A stretch of DNA of 64,000 nt from Bacillota bacterium. GTDB taxonomy: Bacteria > Bacillota > Ch66. The stretch is from NCBI GenBank assembly GCA_013178045.1, contig JABLXP010000004.1, positions 1 through 64,000 of the forward strand, in the 5' to 3' direction. The notes below the pieces were generated by a model, which searched no databases, was not told the DNA's origin, and saw nothing but the letters and a program-made list of their open reading frames with translations. The position numbers and the translations under genes were made by a program. How positions within the stretch are numbered: position 1 is the stretch's first letter; each line of letters begins with the position of its first letter. Shown here piece by piece: positions 46,342-55,331 of the stretch.

Positions 46342-47374
46342 TTATTTGCCAGTAAAAAGGGGCTGAATCAGGATCTTGACATCCGGATATTCTCCGGAAC
46401 TCAAGCGCTCGAACGCAGCCTGGACGCCATCCAAGTTAACTGTAGAACTGACAAACCGCTCGGTTTGGATGACTTTCTTGGCCATGAGGGACATCGCGGT
46501 ATCGAATTCCGCGGTGGTATACCCGATCGAGCCTTTAAGTTCCAACTCGCGCAGCACCACAAGCAGGGTATTGATGGGTACCGACGCGTAACTCACTCCC
46601 ACCAGAACCATGCGGGCGGTTTTTTTTGAGGGCCATGATCCCAGTATTGACTGCCGGGGCAACGGCGGCACATTCCAGGACATGGTCAAAACCTCCCCCG
46701 GTGGCTTCGATGAGCTTGGGTACTAATTGTTGGTCAGTAGCATCGAAGACAGCGTCAACATCGCCCATCTTCAGGGCATTTTCTACCCGTAAGGGATTGG
46801 CTTCGGTCAGGGCCAGGTAGGACGCTCCGTAAATCCGGGACCAGGCCGCGCAGAGCAGACCAATTATCCCCCCGCCGGTGACCAATACTTTATCTCCAGG
46901 TTTAAACCCGGCCAACCGCACGGCTCGGAGAGCCACGGCCGTTGGTTCGATCATGGCGGCTTCGTCGTCGCTCATTTCATCGGGTAGTTTTCTGACCATA
47001 TAAGGACGAGCAGCATAATATTCCGCGTATCCACCTGTCGCGGTTACCCCGGGCGAGGCGGCCAGGCTGTTTACGCAATATTTAGGTTGACCACTGGTGC
47101 ATGGGCCGCACTTTCCGCAGGGATTAAGAGGAATAACCGCGACGCGGTCGCCGACGCTGATGGTGTCTTTCAATGCCCCGGGATCAACTACCGTACCGCA
47201 AAATTCGTGGCCCATAATCAACTCCGACCGTTCCCCTTTTTCCCAGATATGGATGTCTGAACCGCAGATACCGACCCGGGAGACCTTGATGATAACCTGA
47301 TTGCCGTCGGTTTTTGGAGTGTCGGTCTCAACCGTGGCTAATTGTTTTTTGCCGACAAGCTTTACCGCCCGCAT
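46342..47374 (-). pseudogene. Zinc-dependent medium-chain alcohol/threonine dehydrogenase, frameshifted
   Basis: The first 255 codons from ATG 47374 encode a normal MDR dehydrogenase: catalytic zinc motif GICGSDIH and GHEFCGTVV, structural zinc CGKCGPCTSGQPKYC, and the cofactor loop VTGGGIIGLLCAA. At a run of eight A (about 46625-46632) the frame changes; the next frame continues TARMVLVGVSYASVP to the natural end at 46342. Removing one A restores a protein of about 343 residues. It resembles threonine or sorbitol dehydrogenases. It is the first gene behind a sigma-54 promoter. Confidence 0.88.
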
Positions 47375-47450
47375 CTAAAAAACCCCCTTTACCGAAATAA
47401 AATAAAAATGTAAATGTGAGGAAGAACCTCTCGCTTTCTTTCAGTTGCTC

Positions 47451-47470
47451 ATGCAATAATTATGCCAAAT
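47451..47470 (-). promoter_or_regulatory. Sigma-54 promoter
   Basis: The minus strand reads TTTGGCATAATTATTGCAT. The GG at 47466-47465 and GC at 47454-47453 are separated by exactly 10 bases, the -24/-12 arrangement, in a good TTGGCA-N6-TTGCA context. The start point would be near 47441, 67 bases before the dehydrogenase ATG, which has AAGGGGG upstream. Confidence 0.8.
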
Positions 47471-47561
47471 TCAAAAAATGGACGCGCTGGCCAACTGAAA
47501 ATATTCCGAGCGCGAGCATTAGGCCGGCCGGCGTCACAGGACACGACGCTCACCGGCCGCC

Positions 47562-47589
47562 AACAGTTGTAACATTATGGAACAGTTGT
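47562..47589. promoter_or_regulatory. Candidate enhancer-binding site pair for the sigma-54 activator
   Basis: AACAGTTGT occurs at 47562-47570 and again at 47581-47589, 19 bases apart, about 120-148 bases upstream of the predicted sigma-54 start. That is the usual distance for activator sites. The CAAC/GTTG symmetry of each copy suits a dimeric protein. Confidence 0.4.
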
Positions 47590-47714
47590 TTAATAATGGA
47601 GCAATATTATCACAAGTTTTATTTTCACCGTTGAGGTGGACAAGAAAACCATGAGCCCGGTGACGAAAAGCATTAGTTATGGGTTCAAGGAAGAGAATTA
47701 ATGAGACCGAATGG

Positions 47715-47748
47715 CCGGCGGTATCGTTCTACCGCCGGTCTTCTCTCT
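47715..47748. terminator. GC-rich hairpin in the divergent region
   Basis: CCGGCGGTA pairs with TACCGCCGG over six bases, followed by TCTTCTCTCTT. It lies between the sigma-54 control region and the thiC promoter and may insulate the two. Confidence 0.5.
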
Positions 47749-47771
47749 TGCAAAACAGTGCGCATATTTGC

Positions 47772-47800
47772 TTGAAAAAAGTAATGACTGACCATATAAT
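47772..47800 (+). promoter_or_regulatory. Sigma-A promoter of thiC
   Basis: TTGAAA at 47772-47777 and TATAAT at 47795-47800, spacer 17. The predicted start near 47807 lies only 14 bases before the riboswitch remnant. Confidence 0.8.
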
Positions 47801-47820
47801 TAAAATTATAATTTATAATC

Positions 47821-47870
47821 AGTGCTGACCCTTTGAACCTGAACTGGGTAATGCCAGCGGAGGGAAGTGA
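47821..47870 (+). promoter_or_regulatory. Degenerate TPP riboswitch, 3' half only
   Basis: The segment has CCCTTTGAACCTGAACT, GGGTAATGCCAGCGG and AGGGAAGTGA, i.e. the pyrophosphate-sensor arm and the 3' strand of the aptamer. The 5' strand GGGGTGC and the whole P3 hairpin with GGCTGAGA are missing: AGTGCTGA runs directly into ACCC. Upstream is promoter DNA. It should not bind TPP in the usual way. Confidence 0.85.
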
Positions 47871-47900
47871 GTAACCCTGTTATAACCGTGTTTTCTTTGA

Positions 47901-47930
47901 CACTCCCTGGAGGGAGTATTTGTTTTTTAT
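47901..47930 (+). terminator. Terminator in the thiC leader
   Basis: ACTCCCTGGAGGGAGT forms a 7-bp stem with a 2-base loop (CTCCCT/AGGGAG core) followed by ATTTGTTTTTTAT. It is the former riboswitch platform and lies about 65 bases before thiC. Confidence 0.75.
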
Positions 47931-47992
47931 CGCACGCCTGAAAAATTGTATTGTGCAGTATAGATACACTAAATTATTGGGGGGAGAAGTAA

Positions 47993-49291
47993 ATGACACA
48001 ACTGGAAAGGGCAAGACGGGGGGAGATTACTCCCCAGATGGAAGCAGTAGCTGCGGCGGAAAGCGTGTCCCCAGCTGCGGTCCGGGATCTGGTTGCTCGC
48101 GGTCTGGTAGTTATTCCTTGCAACAAGGAGCATCGTGGTCTGGTACCGTGTGGAATCGGAAAGGGTTTGCGTACAAAAATAAACGCCAACCTGGGGACTT
48201 CTCAGGTCTTTCCGGACTGGCGGGATGAGATGGTTAAACTGGAAATAGCACTGGCTGCCGGTGCTGATGCGGTTATGGATCTGAGTACTGGCGGCGAGCT
48301 CAAAGAATGTCGTCAGCAGATTATTGCGCACGCTCCGGTACCGGTAGGAACTGTGCCGATTTACGAGGCAGCGGTGAGAGCTCGTTTGCAACACGGCGCA
48401 GTTGTGGAGATGGAAGCAGATGAACTGTTTCAGGTGATCGCGGAACAGGCGGCGGAAGGAGTGGATTTTATCACTGTCCACTGCGGAGTGACCCGGCAAA
48501 TTGTGGAAAGACTGAAAATCCAACCCCGCCTTCTGGGGATTGTTAGTCGGGGCGGTGCGATCATGGCGGGTTGGATGCTCCATCGAAACGAGGAAAATCC
48601 CCTGTATGCTCAATTTGACCGTTTGTTAGACATTTGCCGGACCTATGATGTAACGTTAAGTCTTGGAGATGGATTGCGACCAGGGTGCCTGGAGGATGCT
48701 ACAGATCACGCTCAGATTGAGGAACTAATGATTTTGGGCCAATTGGTACAACGAGCTCGGGAGGCCGGGGTCCAGGTGATGGTGGAAGGACCAGGCCATG
48801 TTCCCCTGGATCAAATTGAAGCCAATGTCAAACTGCAAAAGCGCCTTTGCTTCGATGCTCCTTTTTATGTCCTGGGGCCACTTGTAACAGACATTGCGGC
48901 CGGTTATGACCATATCGCCGCGGCTATCGGTGGCGCTCTGGCGGCGGTGGCAGGAGCTGACTTCTTATGTTACGTGACCCCAAGCGAGCATCTGGGTTTA
49001 CCCACGGCGGAAGATGTTCGGGAAGGGGTCATCGCTTCCCGAATTGCAGCGCACGCGGCCGATTACGTTAAAGGAATATCTAATGCCCGGGCCCGCGACC
49101 GGGCAATGGCCGAGGCGCGTCGGAGTTTAAACTGGGAACGGCAGCTCGAACTGGCCCTGGATCCAGAAAAGGCACGCCGGGTACGGATGGAACGTAATCC
49201 TGTTCCCCAGGAGGCTTGTTCGATGTGTGGTGATTACTGTGCCATCGATCTGGTGAACCGTTATTTAGGACATCAAGGACCGAAGTGCTAA
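47993..49291 (+). CDS. thiC: Phosphomethylpyrimidine synthase ThiC
   Basis: The 432-residue radical SAM enzyme rearranges aminoimidazole ribotide into HMP phosphate for thiamine. It shows [49 protein letters not shown] and the unusual C-terminal cluster motif [10 protein letters not shown]. Length is that of the short clostridial form without the plant-type N-terminal extension. ATG 47993 follows GGGGGGAG. Its leader contains a half riboswitch, so its regulation has probably changed. Confidence 0.96.
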   Translation: MTQLERARRGEITPQMEAVAAAESVSPAAVRDLVARGLVVIPCNKEHRGLVPCGIGKGLRTKINANLGTSQVFPDWRDEMVKLEIALAAGADAVMDLSTGGELKECRQQIIAHAPVPVGTVPIYEAAVRARLQHGAVVEMEADELFQVIAEQAAEGVDFITVHCGVTRQIVERLKIQPRLLGIVSRGGAIMAGWMLHRNEENPLYAQFDRLLDICRTYDVTLSLGDGLRPGCLEDATDHAQIEELMILGQLVQRAREAGVQVMVEGPGHVPLDQIEANVKLQKRLCFDAPFYVLGPLVTDIAAGYDHIAAAIGGALAAVAGADFLCYVTPSEHLGLPTAEDVREGVIASRIAAHAADYVKGISNARARDRAMAEARRSLNWERQLELALDPEKARRVRMERNPVPQEACSMCGDYCAIDLVNRYLGHQGPKC

Positions 49292-49394
49292 GCCAGGGAA
49301 AATGACCTGTTCTTCTGACCCTTCCGGGGTAGAACATCATTAATGGCGGTCCAGTATAAAAGATCATGGAAAGGGAGATTATTCAGAGATACTT

Positions 49395-50942
49395 ATGAGC
49401 ACGATCTGGCTTGACGGGCTCGCAATTGAACACCGAAAAACTTTGGAGGACATTGTGCGGCTTTTTTTCCCTACTGCCGAAGTTAAGCATGGCCAACCGC
49501 AGCAGGACGATCAATTAACATCAGAGCGTGAAGAAGATGAACCAGCTGGTTGGTTAAAAATGTGGGAAGAAGAAGCCTGTGGCTACATAGCAATAGAAGC
49601 GGAATTTTCTCTAGTAGGCTACCGTGGATATCGGGTTGTTGCACATCAGCGGGAGACGCTAACTGCGCCGAACCAGAGTGATGCGGCTAATCAACGGAAG
49701 CGTGTAATTCGACTGTGTGTGCTCAAAACCCTGACCCAGGCCACAGGTAAATTGCCTGGTCCCTGGGGAATTTTGACTGGTATTCGGCCGACCAAGGTGG
49801 TCCACCGTTTGATCGACGAAGGCTACTCAGCCGAGGACATACTGGAAATTATGACCGAAGACTACGCCGTTAGCCCAGCCAAAGCCCGGTTGTTGTACGA
49901 AATTGCGCGTCGACAGCGACCATTTCTTCTTACTCCAGCGCAGGCCGAACGCTTGGTCAGTGTATACATTGGAATTCCATTTTGTCCAACGCGGTGTCTC
50001 TACTGTTCATTTCCAGGTTATCCCCTGGCTCGACACCGGGCCTGGGTTGAACCATTTGTAACTACCCTGCTCAAAGAAATTCAGGTGATCGGTGAAGTCT
50101 TGCACACTTATGATTATGCGGTACAGAGTATCTACCTGGGTGGAGGTACGCCAACCAGTTTAGATATCGGGCAGTTGGGCCAACTGCTGGAAAAAATCAA
50201 CCATTACTTGTTCAGTTCGGCGACTAAAGAAATCACGGTGGAAGGAGGACGACCGGAAACCTTATCCAATGAGAAGTTGAGTCTACTCAAGGGAATGGGT
50301 GTCAATCGGTTGAGTATCAATCCCCAGACGATGCGGGACGAAACCCTGCAGACTATCGGCCGGGCTCATTCGGCTGAAGACATTGTACAGGCGGTGGAGC
50401 GGGCCCGACGAGTTGGATTTTCAACGTTAAATATGGATATAATTATTGGATTGCCTGGGGAGACGGTGGCTGATGTTCAACAGACTATGAAACAGATTAT
50501 GAAGCTGGCGCCGGAAAACTTGACTGTCCACACTATGGCGATCAAACGAGCGTCCCGGCTAAAAGAAGAACTGGTCGCCTGGAAACTGCCGACCGAAGAA
50601 GAAGTCGGCCGGATGCTGGAAGTAACCAAAACTGTCGCTGCTGAGATGGAACTAGTACCATATTACCTTTACCGGCAGAAGCGAATCCTGGCTAACCTGG
50701 AGAATGTTGGCTACGCTTTTCCCAGTCATGAATGCCTCTACAATATCCAGGTAATGGAAGAGCGACAAACCATTGTTGGCCTGGGGGCTGGGGCTGGTTC
50801 AAAATGGGTCTCCCCAGCTGACTGGACGTTAATCAATACTTATAACCCTAAAGACCCCAACGACTATATCAAACGAATCAATGAACTGCTCGACAAAAAG
50901 AAGGATATGTTGCACGGTTTAAGACGGAAGCCGACACATTAG
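49395..50942 (+). CDS. hemZ: Coproporphyrinogen III oxidase-like radical SAM protein HemZ
   Basis: The 515-residue protein has an N-terminal region of about 170 residues specific to Firmicutes HemZ, with GILTGIRPTKVVHRLID, then the HemN-type radical SAM core YIGIPFCPTRCLYCSFPGYP and IYLGGGTPTSLD, GLPGETVADV. HemZ is proposed to act in oxygen-independent heme synthesis, though proof is limited. It stands alone between thiC and the hyp operon. Confidence 0.9.
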   Translation: MSTIWLDGLAIEHRKTLEDIVRLFFPTAEVKHGQPQQDDQLTSEREEDEPAGWLKMWEEEACGYIAIEAEFSLVGYRGYRVVAHQRETLTAPNQSDAANQRKRVIRLCVLKTLTQATGKLPGPWGILTGIRPTKVVHRLIDEGYSAEDILEIMTEDYAVSPAKARLLYEIARRQRPFLLTPAQAERLVSVYIGIPFCPTRCLYCSFPGYPLARHRAWVEPFVTTLLKEIQVIGEVLHTYDYAVQSIYLGGGTPTSLDIGQLGQLLEKINHYLFSSATKEITVEGGRPETLSNEKLSLLKGMGVNRLSINPQTMRDETLQTIGRAHSAEDIVQAVERARRVGFSTLNMDIIIGLPGETVADVQQTMKQIMKLAPENLTVHTMAIKRASRLKEELVAWKLPTEEEVGRMLEVTKTVAAEMELVPYYLYRQKRILANLENVGYAFPSHECLYNIQVMEERQTIVGLGAGAGSKWVSPADWTLINTYNPKDPNDYIKRINELLDKKKDMLHGLRRKPTH

Positions 50943-51216
50943 GCTAAATTGAAAGAACCAGTAGCTGACTCACAATTCAGAACAACATTCTGGGCATACT
51001 TATGATATACCTATGTCAACGTTCTAGAAGAGAAAAAGGCTGTTTATAGAGGATTCTGATGTTTCTTGGCGAAAAAGGTATAGTGATATTACTATTATTT
51101 ATTTATTACTATGTTCGGAGAACCTGTGTTTTTACGTGCGGTGTTTATGTTAGCGGGAAAAGAGTAAGTGTGCTCGATAACCTGTGTACTGAACCCGGAC
51201 AGGAAAGGGAAGCGGT

Positions 51217-51561
51217 ATGCATGAGATGAGTCTTGCCCAAGGAATCATGGATTTGGTTCGCGAGAGTGCAGTTGAAAAGGGTATTGAACAAATTAAACGC
51301 ATAAAGCTGGTGATAGGCAAGCTCTCAATGGCTGAGCCCGAGAGTCTAAGATTTGCTTTTAAGATTATGGCCACAGATAACCTGTTTAAAGGGGCTATTC
51401 TCGACATAGAGGAAAAGGAGATTACCTGTCGCTGCAATAATTGCCAAGCGATCTACGCGGTTCAAGATGTGATTGAGCGCCGATGTCCGCGGTGTAGAGC
51501 CATTGAGGCTGAACTCGTGTCCGGACACGAATTGTACGTTGACTGGTACGAGGGAGAATGA
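51217..51561 (+). CDS. hypA: Hydrogenase nickel-incorporation protein HypA
   Basis: The 114-residue protein begins with the nickel-binding MHEMSLAQGI (His2) and has the zinc site CNNC and CPRC (ITCRCNNCQAIY, RRCPRCRAIE). HypA delivers nickel to [NiFe]-hydrogenase together with HypB. It opens the hyp operon; the expected hypB is reduced to a stub right after it. Confidence 0.95.
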   Translation: MHEMSLAQGIMDLVRESAVEKGIEQIKRIKLVIGKLSMAEPESLRFAFKIMATDNLFKGAILDIEEKEITCRCNNCQAIYAVQDVIERRCPRCRAIEAELVSGHELYVDWYEGE

Positions 51562-51562
51562 T

Positions 51563-51628
51563 ATGAAGCAGGTTAAGCTGGGGAAAAATATCCTGAGTGT
51601 CAATGATATTATTGCCAGGTGTTACTGA
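51563..51628 (+). pseudogene. hypB: hypB remnant, N-terminal 21 codons
   Basis: Two bases after hypA, an ATG-led frame reads MKQVKLGKNILSVNDIIARC and stops. This matches the start of HypB (a V-G-x-N-x-L-x-x-N-D-x-I-A pattern) but everything after it, including the GTPase domain and metal site, is gone; hypF begins 47 bases later. It looks like an internal deletion of about 600 bases. The stretch 51629-51675 shows no clear HypB C-terminus. Confidence 0.7.
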
Positions 51629-51675
51629 TGTCAAGCAGCCTTAGTCACCGCGACGATTAGGAGTAAACTGGGATT

Positions 51676-53949
51676 ATGAAGACGAATGAGAAGACAGTGG
51701 CTATAAGGATACAGATAAGAGGTGTGGTTCAAGGCGTGGGTTTTAGGCCCCATGTGTACCGCCTGGCTATGGAATATGGGATTAAAGGCTGGGTCTTAAA
51801 TTCGTCTGCTGGAGTAGTGATTGAGGCCGAGGGCCAACCGCTTGTGGTAGACCGATTTCTTCACCGTGTAATTGAAGAGGCGCCTCCCTTGGTCCGTATC
51901 AAGGAGGTAGAAGTGTTTCCCATCGCTGCTAAAGGATTAAGTGATTTTGTAATCAGAGAAAGCGAGCGCCAGGCGGAGAAAAAGGCGCTGGTACCTCCGG
52001 ACATAGCGGTCTGTGCCGACTGCCGGCGTGAGGTAACTGACCCTGGAGACCGCCGATACCGTTACCCCTTCACCAACTGTACTAACTGTGGTCCTCGCTT
52101 TACCATTGTTAAAGATGTACCCTATGATCGTGAAAACACTACCATGGCAGTATTTCCAATGTGTTCTGTCTGCCGGGAGGAGTACGAGAACCCGATTAAT
52201 CGTCGCTTTCATGCTCAACCCAACGCCTGTCCGGTTTGTGGGCCTCGTCTTAAGCTTGTAGACCGCGAGGGGCAGGAGTTGCCGAGTGATAAGGTGGTAG
52301 CCCTTCTTAAAGCGGGTTATATTGTGGCCGTAAAGGGCTTGGGGGGGTTCCACCTGGCTTGTGATGCTACTAATGCTCAGACCGTAGCAACCTTGCGTAG
52401 GCGTAAGCGCCGGGAGGCAAAACCCTTTGCAGTCATGGTTCGAGATCTCGAGGTGGCTTACAAGTATTGCCGGGTAAACAAGTACGAGGCCGAGTGGCTG
52501 TCATCACCGCAAGCCCCTATTGTGATCCTGGAACGAAATCTGGAAACAATACTCCCCGAACGGGAACTGCATCCAGGAATAAGCACCAGAGGGGTTATGT
52601 TGCCCTATACACCCATGCATTTTCTCCTTTTCGACGATGACCTGGAGATTCTGGTGATGACGAGTGCCAACATCTCAGATGAGCCCTTGATAATTGATAA
52701 CGAGGAAGCCCTGGCAAAACTCGGGGAAGTAGCAGACTACTTTCTCATCCATAATCGCGAAATCTACAATCCCTGTGATGACTCGGTACTCAGAGTCACA
52801 CCACTGGGGCAGACCCAGTTTTACCGGCGGGCCCGGGGCTTTGTTCCCGAAGGAATAAAGTTGCCCTTCAAAACACGGCCGGTGCTTGCCCTGGGAGGGG
52901 AGATGAAAAGCACCTTTTGTCTAACCCGAGGTGATGAAGCTTTTTTAAGTCAGCATTGGGGAGATCTGAACCACCACGATAACTACATGTGTTTTATTAC
53001 CAGCATACCGCGTTTTAAGAAGATGCTGGCTGTAGAACCTGAGGTTCTGGTCCATGATCTTCATCCAGAATATCAGACAACCCGCTGGGCTCGTAGCCAG
53101 GAAGGAATAGAATTAAGAGCCGTTCAGCACCACTGGGCCCACATGGCTTCGTGTATGGCAGAAAATAGTCTCACGGGGGAAGCAGTTGGGATAATTTGCG
53201 ATGGCACCGGTTGGGGAATGGACGGAGCTGTTTGGGGATGTGAAATCCTGGTTGGGGATTACAGCCACTTTGAACGCTGCGGACACCTGCGCTATATCCC
53301 CCTGCCCGGAGGGGATCAGGCCATTAAAAGACCTTACCGTATGGCGTTCTCATATCTTTACGATGTTTGGGGAGAAGAGGCCTTAAGTTGGGCTGAGTGC
53401 TATCTAAAAGACCTCGGAAAGGAAGAAAGAGAACTGCTAATCATTCAGTGTCGAAGAGGGCTAAACTCGCCGCCAACCTCTTCCTTGGGGCGCTTATTTG
53501 ATGCTGTTTCCGCCTTTCTTGGTATTTGCAGTTTTAACCGCTATGAGGGACAGGCTGCCGTAGAACTGGAGGAGGCAGCAGGAGGACGTATTGGTGAACC
53601 GTATTCCTGTGAGGTTTATCAGGAAGATGGGAAATGGATCATGGATATGCGCCCGCTCTGGAGGGAGCTTGGCGGTGACCTGAGGAAAGGAAAAGATATA
53701 GGCCTTGTCGCTGCCCGCTTTCACGGAACTGTCGTATCGATGCTGGCTGAGGTCGCGACTAAGGTGGCCCGGGCCAAAAGGTTAGAACATGTGGTTCTAA
53801 GCGGCGGATCGTTTCATAACCGACTTCTTTTGGCCAAGCTTACGCAAACGCTTGAGATGGCAGGACTTCGTGTCTATCACCAGAACCGGGTACCACCAGG
53901 GGATGGCGGTTTATCCCTGGGTCAGGCTGCTATAGCGGGGTGGCGATAG
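51676..53949 (+). CDS. hypF: Carbamoyltransferase HypF
   Basis: The 757-residue protein makes the thiocarbamate on HypE that becomes the CN ligand of [NiFe]-hydrogenase. In order: acylphosphatase domain (QIRGVVQGVGFRPHVYRLA), two zinc fingers (CADCRREV/CTNCGPRFT and CSVCREEY/CPVCGPRL), a YrdC-like domain (KGLGGFHLACDATN) and a Kae1-like domain (HDLHPEYQTTRWA, HHWAHMASCMAE, LSGGSFHNRLL). All expected parts are intact. Confidence 0.97.
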   Translation: MKTNEKTVAIRIQIRGVVQGVGFRPHVYRLAMEYGIKGWVLNSSAGVVIEAEGQPLVVDRFLHRVIEEAPPLVRIKEVEVFPIAAKGLSDFVIRESERQAEKKALVPPDIAVCADCRREVTDPGDRRYRYPFTNCTNCGPRFTIVKDVPYDRENTTMAVFPMCSVCREEYENPINRRFHAQPNACPVCGPRLKLVDREGQELPSDKVVALLKAGYIVAVKGLGGFHLACDATNAQTVATLRRRKRREAKPFAVMVRDLEVAYKYCRVNKYEAEWLSSPQAPIVILERNLETILPERELHPGISTRGVMLPYTPMHFLLFDDDLEILVMTSANISDEPLIIDNEEALAKLGEVADYFLIHNREIYNPCDDSVLRVTPLGQTQFYRRARGFVPEGIKLPFKTRPVLALGGEMKSTFCLTRGDEAFLSQHWGDLNHHDNYMCFITSIPRFKKMLAVEPEVLVHDLHPEYQTTRWARSQEGIELRAVQHHWAHMASCMAENSLTGEAVGIICDGTGWGMDGAVWGCEILVGDYSHFERCGHLRYIPLPGGDQAIKRPYRMAFSYLYDVWGEEALSWAECYLKDLGKEERELLIIQCRRGLNSPPTSSLGRLFDAVSAFLGICSFNRYEGQAAVELEEAAGGRIGEPYSCEVYQEDGKWIMDMRPLWRELGGDLRKGKDIGLVAARFHGTVVSMLAEVATKVARAKRLEHVVLSGGSFHNRLLLAKLTQTLEMAGLRVYHQNRVPPGDGGLSLGQAAIAGWR

Positions 53950-54012
53950 GGCTTGATGATGTTGGGTGAGAGGGATTACTAACGGATTTGATAGATGGGG
54001 GGATAGGATAGG

Positions 54013-54240
54013 ATGTGCCTAGGTGTACCTGCTAAGGTTGTTAAAATACTACCACAGTCCATGGCTGTAGTCGATGTACAAGGCAATCTGGTCGAGATAA
54101 GCGTGCGCTTTACGCCGGAGGTAAGGGAGAACGACTACGTGCTGGTTCATGCTGGTTTTGCCATGGAGATAATAGACCCTGAATGGGCGGAGGAGACAAC
54201 GCGTATACTGGAGGAATTGCATGGTCATGCAGAATACTGA
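54013..54240 (+). CDS. hypC: Hydrogenase maturation chaperone HypC
   Basis: The 75-residue protein begins MCLGVPAKVVKI, with the essential Cys2 that carries the Fe(CN)2CO unit with HypD. GGGATAGG lies upstream. It overlaps hypD by 20 bases. Confidence 0.95.
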   Translation: MCLGVPAKVVKILPQSMAVVDVQGNLVEISVRFTPEVRENDYVLVHAGFAMEIIDPEWAEETTRILEELHGHAEY

Positions 54241-55300
54241 TCTTCACAGCACCTATCTCTTAGAGGAAATTAGGAAAGAAAAGCTGGAACTTAGTTTAAT
54301 GGAAGTTTGCGGGACGCACACCATGGCCATTGCCCGCAGCGGCCTAAAGGAATTGATGCCGAAAGGCATCCGGCTTATTTCAGGACCCGGCTGTCCCGTC
54401 TGCGTGACGGCACAGGCGGATATCGATGCCGTAGTCGCTTTGGCCCGCGAACCCTTGGTTATCCTGGCTACTTTTGGCGATATGATGCGGGTACCGGGCA
54501 GTGAGAGTTCCTTGGCCCAGGAAAGAAGCCGTGGGGCCGACATACGGGTAGTCTACTCGCCTTTAGATGCAGTAGCGCTGGCACGATCTAATCCCGGTCG
54601 TGAAGTGGTTTTCCTGGGTATTGGCTTCGAAACAACGGCCCCAGCGGTAGCTGCCAGCATTGAAATGGCAGCCACCGAAGACATAAAGAACTATTCGGTA
54701 TGGTCTTTAAATAAGCTGGTACCGCCAGCTCTTAATGTTCTCTTTTCTGATCCAGAACTTAGGGTGGACGGCCTCATCTGCCCAGGACACGTATCGACGG
54801 TTATCGGTATATCGCCTTATGTGGAATTGGCGGCTAGATACAAGCGCCCATGTGTGGTTACCGGCTTTGAGCCGTCGGATATCATAGAGGGGATCTATAT
54901 GATTCTGACTCAAATAAAGCAGGGCAGGAGCGAAGCCGAGATCCAGTACCGGCGGGTTGTAAAACCTCAGGGCAATGTAGTGGCGCAAAAGATGATAGAC
55001 CGGTTTTTTGAGCCTGTGACAGCGCGCTGGAGGGGATTAGGGTCTATCCCTGCCAGCGGTTTGGCTATAAGAAAGGAATATGAGGCTTGGGATGCACGTG
55101 TTAAATTTGCACTACCCGAGTTTCCTGAAAGGCCAACCAGGGGATGTTCTTGCGGGGAAATCTTAAAGGGTAAGATAACTCCTTTAGAATGTCCACTATT
55201 CGGAAGGTATTGTACTCCCAGTACTCCGATTGGTCCCTGCATGGTCTCTCAAGAAGGAGCCTGTGCCGCTTATTACCGCTACGGTCGAAGAGTTAATTAA
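54221..55300 (+). CDS. hypD: Hydrogenase maturation protein HypD
   Basis: The 359-residue iron-sulfur protein assembles the Fe(CN)2CO group with HypC and HypE. It shows MEVCGTHTMAIARSGL, SGPGCPVCVTAQADID, VFLGIGFETTAP, and the C-terminal cluster cysteines in RGCSCGEIL and CPLFGRYCTP. ATG 54221 has GGAGG six bases upstream, within the end of hypC. Confidence 0.96.
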   Translation: MVMQNTDLHSTYLLEEIRKEKLELSLMEVCGTHTMAIARSGLKELMPKGIRLISGPGCPVCVTAQADIDAVVALAREPLVILATFGDMMRVPGSESSLAQERSRGADIRVVYSPLDAVALARSNPGREVVFLGIGFETTAPAVAASIEMAATEDIKNYSVWSLNKLVPPALNVLFSDPELRVDGLICPGHVSTVIGISPYVELAARYKRPCVVTGFEPSDIIEGIYMILTQIKQGRSEAEIQYRRVVKPQGNVVAQKMIDRFFEPVTARWRGLGSIPASGLAIRKEYEAWDARVKFALPEFPERPTRGCSCGEILKGKITPLECPLFGRYCTPSTPIGPCMVSQEGACAAYYRYGRRVN

Positions 55301-55331
55301 AGAAGGCGGAAAAAAGTAAGAGGTGAACAGA

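Noticed and set aside
47416-47634. 72-codon plus-strand frame in the sigma-54 control region
   Set aside because: It covers the promoter and upstream sites of the opposite gene, lacks a ribosome site and resembles nothing known.
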